Positions 8,327 through 16,228 of a DNA stretch of 64,000 nt are shown in pieces (the stretch's first letter is position 1; every line of letters starts with the position of its first letter). This stretch comes from Lachnobacterium bovis (GTDB taxonomy: Bacteria; Bacillota; Clostridia; Lachnospirales; Lachnospiraceae), in contig NZ_FOGW01000015.1 in the NCBI RefSeq assembly GCF_900111325.1, forward strand, positions 1 through 64,000. The letters run 5' to 3'. Below the pieces are notes generated by a model that was not told the DNA's origin, did no database searches, and worked only from the letters and a program-made list of their open reading frames with translations. The translations under genes were made by a program, and so were the position numbers.

Positions 8327-9832
8327 ATGGCAAAATTAGTAATTAATGATTCTAAGGAATTAGGTAGAATCGAACCTGAAATATATGGTCATTTTTCAGA
8401 ACATTTAGGCAGATGTATTTATGAAGGACTATTTGTTGGGGAAAATTCTGATATTCCAAATGTTAATGGAATGAGACAAGATGTAGTTAATGCATTAAAA
8501 GAAATTCAAATTCCAGTTTTAAGATGGCCTGGCGGCTGTTTCGCTGATGAGTATCATTGGAAGGATGGTATTGGTGAAAAGAGCAAAAGAAAGAAAATGA
8601 TTAATACTCATTGGGGCGGTGTTGTTGAAGACAATAGTTTTGGAACACATGAGTTTTTTGAGTTATGTAAACAGTTAGGTTGTAAAACCTATATAAATGG
8701 TAATCTAGGAAGTGGCACAGTTCAAGAAATGTCAGAATGGGTTGAATATATGACATTTGATGGTGTTTCACCAATGGCTGAGTTACGAGAAAAAAATGGA
8801 CATAAAAAGCCATGGAAAGTTGATTATTTTGGCGTTGGAAATGAAAATTGGGGTTGTGGAGGTAACATGACACCAGAATTCTATGCAAATATGTATAGAA
8901 GATATCAAACTTATGTTAGAGATTATGATTCAAAAAAACCAATAAAAAAAGTATGTTGTGGTGCTAATGTTGATGATTATTACTGGACTAAAGGTGTAAT
9001 GGAGACATGTTATGATCATACACCTGAACATTTACATGGATTTATGGATTTTATTTCCCTCCATTATTATGTTCATCCTGAAGGATGGGAAATAAAAGGA
9101 AGTGCTACAGATTTTACAGAAGAAGTATGGTATAAAACTTTGAAAAAAGCCTTATTTATGGATACTCTTATTAAAAGACATAGTGATATTATTGATCAAT
9201 ATGATCCAGAAAAGAAGATCGGATTAAGTGTTGATGAATGGGGAACATGGTTTACTTGTGAACCAGGAACGAATCCTGGATTTTTGTATCAACAAAATAC
9301 AGTTAGAGATGCTTTGGTTGTAGGAATTACGTTAAATATTTTTAACAAGCATTGTGATAGAGTAAAGATGGCTTGTATAGCTCAGATGGTTAACGTTCTT
9401 CAAGCTGTTATTTTGACAGAAGGAGAGAAGATGATTAAGACTCCAACATATCATGTTTTCCATATGTATAGACATCATCAAGGAGCAACACTATTAGATA
9501 GTGAATTATCTGGTGTAAATGAAGTAGGTGAAGGTGAATGGAAAGTTCCAGATATAACTGAATCTGTTTCTAAAAAAGATGGTATTATTACAATTACTTT
9601 AAATAATTTATCTGCAACAGAAAAAAGAGATTTAGAAATTTTATTTGCAACAGATAAGAATTATGAAGTAGTTGAAGCTAATATTGTGACTAATAAAGAT
9701 ATGCACGCATATAATACATTTGAAAACCCTGAAGTAGTTAAAGAGGAAGAATTCAATTTATATGAAATTGATAAAAATAAAATGACTGTTTCTCTTCCTG
9801 CTTGTAGTGTAGTTGAAATCAGGGTTAAATAA
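8327..9832 (+). CDS. abfA: GH51 alpha-N-arabinofuranosidase
   Basis: The 501-residue cytoplasmic enzyme matches GH51 over its full length. It has an (alpha/beta)8 barrel with acid/base Glu in GVGNENWGCGG (about E173) and nucleophile Glu in SVDEWGTWF (about E304), then a C-terminal beta domain. The N-terminal EIYGHFSEHLGRCIYEGL and LRWPGGCFADEYHW are characteristic. It hydrolyses terminal alpha-L-arabinofuranosyl bonds in arabino-oligosaccharides. It is the last gene of the ABC/GH operon, and GGAGG lies 7 nt before the ATG. Confidence 0.95.
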   Translation: MAKLVINDSKELGRIEPEIYGHFSEHLGRCIYEGLFVGENSDIPNVNGMRQDVVNALKEIQIPVLRWPGGCFADEYHWKDGIGEKSKRKKMINTHWGGVVEDNSFGTHEFFELCKQLGCKTYINGNLGSGTVQEMSEWVEYMTFDGVSPMAELREKNGHKKPWKVDYFGVGNENWGCGGNMTPEFYANMYRRYQTYVRDYDSKKPIKKVCCGANVDDYYWTKGVMETCYDHTPEHLHGFMDFISLHYYVHPEGWEIKGSATDFTEEVWYKTLKKALFMDTLIKRHSDIIDQYDPEKKIGLSVDEWGTWFTCEPGTNPGFLYQQNTVRDALVVGITLNIFNKHCDRVKMACIAQMVNVLQAVILTEGEKMIKTPTYHVFHMYRHHQGATLLDSELSGVNEVGEGEWKVPDITESVSKKDGIITITLNNLSATEKRDLEILFATDKNYEVVEANIVTNKDMHAYNTFENPEVVKEEEFNLYEIDKNKMTVSLPACSVVEIRVK

Positions 9833-9905
9833 AATTTAGAATTAATTTTTTCCTATCATATATATTTTATCCAAGTTAATATTTATTACTCTGTATTGTA
9901 AAAAA

Positions 9906-9951
9906 ATTGCACCATATAATAGCATTTTATTTAATGTTGTTGTATGGTGCA
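9906..9951. terminator. Long hairpin after the GH51 gene
   Basis: TTGCACCATA pairs with TATGGTGCAA, and inner arms pair to within a 6-nt loop. The T run is weak on the + strand (AATTATATAT) and better on the minus strand. It probably ends the arabinofuranosidase operon. Confidence 0.6.
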
Positions 9952-10044
9952 ATTATATATAGAAACAATTTGGGGAATTACTTGAAATATATAGTGATTT
10001 AATGGTAAAATTTTAGTAGTTTTAGATAAAAGGAGAATAGGGGA

Positions 10045-10701
10045 ATGAATAAAAATTTTTCATATGAAAGTAAATTTTCTCAAATTTTAATGAAAATTGT
10101 CGATTTTTTTTACGCAAGTATTTTATGGGTTGTTTTTTCAATACCAATTGTAACAATAGGAGCCTCTACAAAGGCATTGTTTCACGTTACTAGAAATGTA
10201 TTAAACGGAGAAGGAGGATATGTTTCAAAGGTATTTTGGAGTGGATTTATTGAAAATATAAAAAGTTCATTATTAATGTGTATTATTCAGGAACTTTTAT
10301 TAATTGTATTATCATTTGATAGTTATGTTTTGGCAAATTTAGCTAAGTCAAATTCAACTTTTGCCGTTTTATATTATATTAATTATTTTATGATTTTATA
10401 TGTAATCGTTTGGATGATATACACAGCAGCTTATAATAATAGATTTAAAGAAAACACAAAAACAATGTTAAAAAATTCTGCAATTTTAGCAGTAGGATAT
10501 TTACCATATTCAATAATGATAATTGTTGTATTTTTAGCAGCAGTTTTATTGTTTTATTATGTTAAAATAAGTATTTTTTTCTTGCCAGCTATTAATTCAT
10601 TTTTTGTAGATAGTTTAATGGAAAAAATATATAGAAAGCATATGTCTGAGGAGGATTTGAAAAAAATCCAAAGGGACGAAGAAAAAAAATATAATCGTTA
10701 A
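10045..10701 (+). CDS. YesL-family (DUF624) membrane protein
   Basis: The 218-residue protein has about five hydrophobic helices. The N-terminal pattern FYASILWVVFSIPIVTIGAS, followed by TKALFHVTRNVLNGEGGYV, is the signature of the YesL/DUF624 family. These proteins often sit beside carbohydrate ABC transporter operons, as here, but their biochemical role is not settled. The basic C-terminus (KKIQRDEEKKYNR) is probably cytoplasmic. AAAGGAG lies upstream of the ATG. A hairpin separates it from the GH51 gene, so it may have its own promoter. Confidence 0.85.
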   Translation: MNKNFSYESKFSQILMKIVDFFYASILWVVFSIPIVTIGASTKALFHVTRNVLNGEGGYVSKVFWSGFIENIKSSLLMCIIQELLLIVLSFDSYVLANLAKSNSTFAVLYYINYFMILYVIVWMIYTAAYNNRFKENTKTMLKNSAILAVGYLPYSIMIIVVFLAAVLLFYYVKISIFFLPAINSFFVDSLMEKIYRKHMSEEDLKKIQRDEEKKYNR

Positions 10702-10707
10702 TATATA

Positions 10708-10780
10708 AAGCAGTATTTATTTTTTGATGCGGATATTTTTTGATATATAATATCGCAAGAAATAATGTACTGCTTTTTTG
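10708..10780 (+). terminator. Terminator after the YesL-like gene
   Basis: AAGCAGTA (10708-10715) pairs with TACTGCTT (from about 10768), followed by a T run. The loop is long and has some internal pairing. Confidence 0.7.
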
Positions 10781-10816
10781 CACCGATAAAAATAGTAAAT
10801 AATTTTATTAATAGAG

Positions 10817-10846
10817 TTGACAATGTGGCTTAGATAAAAGTATGAT
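10817..10846 (+). promoter_or_regulatory. Promoter of the prion-like / SNF2 operon
   Basis: TTGACA (10817-10822), an 18-nt spacer and TATGAT (10841-10846), 63 nt before the start codon. Confidence 0.65.
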
Positions 10847-10908
10847 AGTAAAGGTGCAGTAAAGAAATTCGTGACAAAGAATATTAAGAAATAAGGAAGG
10901 AGTAGTAG

Positions 10909-12732
10909 ATGCCCGATAGGTTTTCACGAGAACAGAGAAATCTTAGGCCGCACCCTAAAGAGTTTTTACCTAAAGAATATTATGGACAACGAGAGACTAA
11001 TATAAAGTATATTAATGATGATTATAACAAATCTTATAAATTTTCTGGAAAAACAAATTTTATGCAACGAGATGGACTTGATAGTATGAATAGTATACTG
11101 AGAGACAGTGAAGTAAATTACATTTTTAGTATGAATGAAAATTTTGTACATGATAAGACATGTCCCGAAGTTTTAAAATTTAAAAAGTTTGAATTGCGTT
11201 ATGTGAATGAGTATCCGTGTCATTTGCCACAATGTGCTAGATGTGCACAAAAAGCGTATATCAGGAATGGTGCAAGTGATATAAATAAATTTAATCTTTA
11301 TATGACGTTTTTCGACACAATAAATATAACGGATTCGCTAATTAGACATATGTATATAGACTGTGGGATGAAGACTACACTTATTGAAGACGAGAATGCA
11401 ATTCAAATATATTACAAAAATGATGTTTGGCGAATAATTTTGTTGAATAATCAGGGAAACATTAGGTTACTACATAATAATTATAGAGTAGAGAATGGCA
11501 GACGAATATTTTGCGCAGGTTTTCACATACAAAGTGAATATTGTAAAGAGACGAATGTACAGTTTGCATTAAGTGTCATAGAAAATTATTCTTGGGTAAA
11601 GCATGTAAGTAAAACAAGAGCAAGCTTTTTAGATTATAGGCCAATAAGAACAATTAGATATAGAAAAAAGGAGAATTTTTTTAACATGAATATGTGGAAT
11701 GATGATAAGAAAAATATAAATAATGAAGAAATTTCAGAAAATGAATTTTTAAATGCGGACTTTGAGACAAATGATGATGAGAAAAAATCAAATGAAACTA
11801 GAAAAATTCCTGATTATGGTTTTGTAAAAGATGAAAGACCAGATCATGGTGATATGTATGGTTACTATGTTCCTAGAAAGAAAAATAATTATAAAAATAA
11901 TTATGGATATTCTAACAGATATAATCAAAATAATGGAGGATATCAAAATAACGGTGGATATCAGAATAATGGCGGATACCAAAATAAAGGCGGATACCAG
12001 AATAACGGAGGATATCAAAATAATAGATATCAATTAAGAAATAATAGAGGATATTCAAATTCGGGCTATAATAATAACGGCTATAATAATTCTAATTACG
12101 GAAACTCAAATAATTCTGGCTATAATAATAGGGGATATAGTAGCAATTATTATAGAACAACTAATTCTTTTAATCCTAATTATGGATATAATAACACAAA
12201 TAGATATTCACAAGAAAAAAGAACATATAATACAAATGATTTTGTAGGTAAAGAATTTGGAAAGAAATATGATAATGGCTATGGAATGCCTGAGTCAAAT
12301 AGATATAGCGGAAGAAGCTTACGCGATAATAGAAGATATAATACTGGATTTGACAGAAGAAATGACTATACTAATCAGTCATTTACAAATAATGTAGATG
12401 ATTTTGAAAAAGAATATACAAGAGAGGAACTTGATGCAATTGAATCAGTAAAATCAATGAAATTTTCTTTAGAGGTAAAGGACTTCAATTTAGTATACAA
12501 AGCGGGATATCCAACACATGGTAAAAAATGTGTTTATATTTGGGTTACTAAAGAGGGTAATTTTCAGTGGCAAATTGGAGAATATGATTTTTATAATAGA
12601 CAATTTAGCATTTCATATCCAGGTGAGGATAATTTTGTGACAGATGAGAAAAAAGTTGTCGCTTGGCAGGTTTTATGGAATGGCAATATTATTGTTGATA
12701 AGAATGAAGAAAAAGAGGAAGAAGAAAAATAA
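10909..12732 (+). CDS. Unrecognised protein with Asn/Gly/Tyr-rich prion-like region
   Basis: The 607-residue protein matches no family I know. Its N-terminal third is ordered-looking, with a likely metal site: FVHDKTCPEV (about 80) and CHLPQCARCAQ (about 105), giving His plus several Cys. Residues about 310-480 are low complexity, dominated by Asn, Gly, Tyr, Gln and Arg, with five consecutive NNGGYQ-like repeats (NKGGYQ once) and many GYNN or NRY units. A C-terminal domain (about 505-600) contains YKAGYPTHGKKCVYIWVTK and ends with an acidic tail. There is no signal peptide or membrane segment. It lies 3 nt upstream of the SNF2 helicase gene and should be co-translated with it. I infer a partner or recruitment role. 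Confidence 0.6.
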   Translation: MPDRFSREQRNLRPHPKEFLPKEYYGQRETNIKYINDDYNKSYKFSGKTNFMQRDGLDSMNSILRDSEVNYIFSMNENFVHDKTCPEVLKFKKFELRYVNEYPCHLPQCARCAQKAYIRNGASDINKFNLYMTFFDTINITDSLIRHMYIDCGMKTTLIEDENAIQIYYKNDVWRIILLNNQGNIRLLHNNYRVENGRRIFCAGFHIQSEYCKETNVQFALSVIENYSWVKHVSKTRASFLDYRPIRTIRYRKKENFFNMNMWNDDKKNINNEEISENEFLNADFETNDDEKKSNETRKIPDYGFVKDERPDHGDMYGYYVPRKKNNYKNNYGYSNRYNQNNGGYQNNGGYQNNGGYQNKGGYQNNGGYQNNRYQLRNNRGYSNSGYNNNGYNNSNYGNSNNSGYNNRGYSSNYYRTTNSFNPNYGYNNTNRYSQEKRTYNTNDFVGKEFGKKYDNGYGMPESNRYSGRSLRDNRRYNTGFDRRNDYTNQSFTNNVDDFEKEYTREELDAIESVKSMKFSLEVKDFNLVYKAGYPTHGKKCVYIWVTKEGNFQWQIGEYDFYNRQFSISYPGEDNFVTDEKKVVAWQVLWNGNIIVDKNEEKEEEEK

Positions 12733-12735
12733 AAA

Positions 12736-15700
12736 ATGAAAAATGCCAAAGGAGATAGAATATTCCCATTCAAAAAGGGTGAAAAAATAAAAGGAGATAT
12801 TCAAGGATTAGAAAATTATACATATTTTGAGATGAATAAGATATCGAGTAATGTTAATCTTTATGAAGAAGAATTTGCTAAAGCAAAGGATTTAATTAAA
12901 GAAGGATACGTTTCGATAAAAAAGGCTAATTTTGACTATTATTCTATTTGGGGCAAAAAACTAGTAGGACGGGTAACAGTTAGTATTTTTAAAGAACCTT
13001 TTACGGGAGAGGTTAGCGTAGATTTCGATAATGAGAAGATATTAACTATTTTTTATAAAGGACAGGCAAAAACTAGATCATATGACTCTTCAAATAGATA
13101 CGGAAGTAAAGATATGCAAAAAGAAGAGATTGCCGCGCTTATTTTGATTGATGAATATTTAAAAAATAATAATCCAGGTGATGCGACTGATATTACAGCA
13201 AGTAAATTGATGGAAAATGTACGTAAAACTACAAGATTAATTCCGGAAAGAGTTGAAGATAATCAGCAATCATTTAGTTCGACAATTATTGATTTTATTC
13301 CTAAAATTGAATTAGAATATGGAACTAACAAATTTCCTGAGGTGTCTTTCAAAATTTGCATAAATAATAAAAAAAAGTATGTAATAAAAAATTTATTTTC
13401 ACTATATAAAGAAATAGAAAAAAATGGAACGTATGCATTCGGAAAAAATTTTATTGTCGATTTTAAGTATGCACGCTTTACCCAAAAGGCATTACTTGTA
13501 AATAAGTTAATAAAAAAGTATGTTAAAGAAAATGATATTTTTAATGTAGATGGTTATCTTCAATCAAAAATCAGTTTAGCTAAGATAGAGCTAAGAGGTT
13601 CATATCTGGATGATTTTTTTGAGATATTTAATGGTGATAAAATTGAATTCAAGGAAAAATCATACGGATATGAAGATATTTTTGATAACGTTGAAAGAAG
13701 AAGCTATGATGTTGTAGTTCTTGAAGATTATGAGATGGAGGTTAAATTATTAATTGAGCCTGTTTTCTCTCAAAAAAGTGGACAAACTTCTGAAACTATG
13801 TCTTTCGAAGGCGTATCTGTAAAAGCTAAAGTTCCTAAATTGTTACAGGGAATAGATTATGCATACTATATTTATGATGGAAGATTTAGAAGAATTACAA
13901 TTGAAAATTCAAAGAAAATATCTCCACTTGTAGATGTTTCAAGAGGAAATAGCGAAATTTCATTTAATGTAGGTAGACGTAATTTATCAGAATTTTTTAG
14001 AACTATTTTACCTACAATGGGTGTAAAGTATGAAATATCTGATGAGGTGGATGAATTAATCAATAATTATATGCCACCAGAAGCAATATTTAAGTTTTAT
14101 GTTGATTCTGTAGATGGAAATATTGTATGTGATGCAAAAGTTTTTTATGGAGATCGAAGTTTTGATTTAGCTGATGCGAATAAGGATGATTTTAAATATG
14201 AAATTATTCGTGAAGTTAAAAAAGAAAAATATATAAACGATGAAGTGTTGAGAGTTTTCTCAGGTTTTAATGAAGAAACTAATCAGTATGATTGCTTTAA
14301 TGATGAGGATAAAATCTATTCGTTTATGGAAAGTGGAATGAACTTTTTACTTACATTAGGTGAAGTTCATGTTACTGATAATTTACGTGCAATAAAGTTA
14401 AAACGTAGGGTTTCTTTGATGATGGGAGTGTCTGTTAAGGCTGACTTACTTAATATTGAGATTATTTCTGACGATGTAAGATATGATGAGCTATTAGATA
14501 TCTTAAGTAGTTATAGACAAAAAAAGAAGTATTTTCGACTTAAAAATGGAAGCTATATTGACTTAAAAGATGATAATATCAAAGCATTAGATGAACTAAT
14601 TGATACACTATCAATTTCTGATGAACAATTAAAAGAAAAAGCAATTAATGTTCCAATTTATCGTGCGTTATATTTAGATAGAGTTCTAGAGGAAAATGAA
14701 GGAATTTATACTAAGCGCGATCAAACATATAAAAAATTAATTAAAGAGTTTAAAGCTATAAAAGAATCTGATTTTGATTTACCTAATTCTTTGAATAAAA
14801 TAATGAGAAATTATCAAAAGGTTGGGTATAAATGGCTTAGAACGATTGATTATTATGGCTTTGGTGGTATATTAGCTGATGATATGGGATTGGGAAAAAC
14901 TATACAGGCAATATCTGTTTTATTGGCAGCTAAAGAAGAAAATAAAGAAGGATGTTCAATAGTTATTGCGCCTTCATCTTTGATTTATAATTGGAAAGAA
15001 GAAATAAATCATTTTGCACCTAGCCTTTTAGTAGAAATAATTACAGGAAATAAAATACAAAGAGAAGAGTTACTAGAAAAATGTTATAAAGAATGTGATG
15101 TTATAATTACATCGTATGATATTTTAAAAAGAGATATTGTTTTTTATCAGGATAAATCATTTAATTATCAATTTATCGATGAAGCGCAATATATTAAAAA
15201 TCATACAACGGAAACAGCAAAGGCAGTAAAAGTTATTAATTCCAAAACACGTTATGCCTTAACTGGAACACCAATTGAAAATAGATTGAGTGAGTTGTGG
15301 AGTATTTTTGATTATTTGATGCCTGGTTTTTTGTACGACTATGATAAATTTAGAAATGACATAGAATATAGTATTACAAAGGATAATGATGAAGATTCAT
15401 CGAATCGTTTAAGAAGGATGGTTAGTCCATTTATTCTGAGACGACTAAAGAAACAAGTTTTGAAAGATTTGCCTGAAAAAATTGAAGAAATAAGTTATAC
15501 GTCATTTGAAAAGCAACAAAGACAAGTATATGATGGTCAGCTAGTTAAAATAAAAAATATGCTAGAAGGTGCTGATAATAATGCATATAACAAGAATAAA
15601 ATAGCACTTTTGGCTGAACTTACCATAATGAGAGAAATTTGTTGTGATCCGAAGTTGGTTTTTGACGATTACAAAGGAGAGTCTGCTAAGAAGATTGCGT

Positions 15701-16197
15701 GTATGGAATTAGTAAATAATGCAATAGAAGGCGGACATAGATGTTTGATTTTTTCGCAGTTTACTTCGATGTTAGCTTTAATAGAAGAAGAATTGAATAA
15801 ACAAAAAATTGAGTATTATAAAATTACAGGTAAGACACCAAAAGATAAAAGAATTGAATATGTTAAAGAATTTAATTCGAATCAAGTTCCTGTTTTCTTG
15901 ATATCCTTGACAGCAGGTGGAACAGGTTTAAATTTAACCGGAGCGGATGTTGTTATTCATTATGATCCATGGTGGAATTTAGCTGTTCAAAATCAAGCAA
16001 CAGATAGAGCATATAGAATAGGACAAAAGAAGGCTGTAACTGTTTATAAGTTAATTGTAAAAGGTTCCATAGAAGAAAAAATATTAAAACTTCAGGAAAA
16101 AAAGAAGGATCTATCAGATTCAATTTTATCTGGAGAAAATGGTACATTAGGTTCTCTTAGTAAAGACGAATTATTAGAGTTATTGAGGGATAGCTAG
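12736..16197 (+). CDS. SNF2-family DEAD-like helicase/ATPase
   Basis: The 1153-residue protein has a divergent N-terminal 680 residues, probably including the bacterial SNF2-associated region, followed by a complete SNF2 motor. Motif I is DMGLGKT (about 716-722), motif II DEAQ (815-818), motif III LTGTPIEN (about 842), and the C-terminal lobe carries GGTGLNLTGADVVIHYDPWW and QATDRAYRIGQ (about 1086). Such proteins translocate on double-stranded DNA and remodel protein-DNA or transcription complexes. No nuclease domain is evident. The first ATG follows the upstream stop by 3 nt with only purine-rich GAGGAAG upstream, so translational coupling is likely. A GGDEF-type gene follows after 31 nt. 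Confidence 0.9.
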   Translation: MKNAKGDRIFPFKKGEKIKGDIQGLENYTYFEMNKISSNVNLYEEEFAKAKDLIKEGYVSIKKANFDYYSIWGKKLVGRVTVSIFKEPFTGEVSVDFDNEKILTIFYKGQAKTRSYDSSNRYGSKDMQKEEIAALILIDEYLKNNNPGDATDITASKLMENVRKTTRLIPERVEDNQQSFSSTIIDFIPKIELEYGTNKFPEVSFKICINNKKKYVIKNLFSLYKEIEKNGTYAFGKNFIVDFKYARFTQKALLVNKLIKKYVKENDIFNVDGYLQSKISLAKIELRGSYLDDFFEIFNGDKIEFKEKSYGYEDIFDNVERRSYDVVVLEDYEMEVKLLIEPVFSQKSGQTSETMSFEGVSVKAKVPKLLQGIDYAYYIYDGRFRRITIENSKKISPLVDVSRGNSEISFNVGRRNLSEFFRTILPTMGVKYEISDEVDELINNYMPPEAIFKFYVDSVDGNIVCDAKVFYGDRSFDLADANKDDFKYEIIREVKKEKYINDEVLRVFSGFNEETNQYDCFNDEDKIYSFMESGMNFLLTLGEVHVTDNLRAIKLKRRVSLMMGVSVKADLLNIEIISDDVRYDELLDILSSYRQKKKYFRLKNGSYIDLKDDNIKALDELIDTLSISDEQLKEKAINVPIYRALYLDRVLEENEGIYTKRDQTYKKLIKEFKAIKESDFDLPNSLNKIMRNYQKVGYKWLRTIDYYGFGGILADDMGLGKTIQAISVLLAAKEENKEGCSIVIAPSSLIYNWKEEINHFAPSLLVEIITGNKIQREELLEKCYKECDVIITSYDILKRDIVFYQDKSFNYQFIDEAQYIKNHTTETAKAVKVINSKTRYALTGTPIENRLSELWSIFDYLMPGFLYDYDKFRNDIEYSITKDNDEDSSNRLRRMVSPFILRRLKKQVLKDLPEKIEEISYTSFEKQQRQVYDGQLVKIKNMLEGADNNAYNKNKIALLAELTIMREICCDPKLVFDDYKGESAKKIACMELVNNAIEGGHRCLIFSQFTSMLALIEEELNKQKIEYYKITGKTPKDKRIEYVKEFNSNQVPVFLISLTAGGTGLNLTGADVVIHYDPWWNLAVQNQATDRAYRIGQKKAVTVYKLIVKGSIEEKILKLQEKKKDLSDSILSGENGTLGSLSKDELLELLRDS

Positions 16198-16228
16198 AGT
16201 ATAATTTTTGGATATGTGAGGATGAGTT

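Noticed and set aside
9906..9951. Insertion-sequence end or attachment site
   Set aside because: It is a single hairpin with no transposase or integrase and no target duplication. It is better read as a terminator.
11788..12033. Isoleucine/serine-rich minus-strand frame
   Set aside because: It is a shadow of the NNGGYQ repeat region on the opposite strand.
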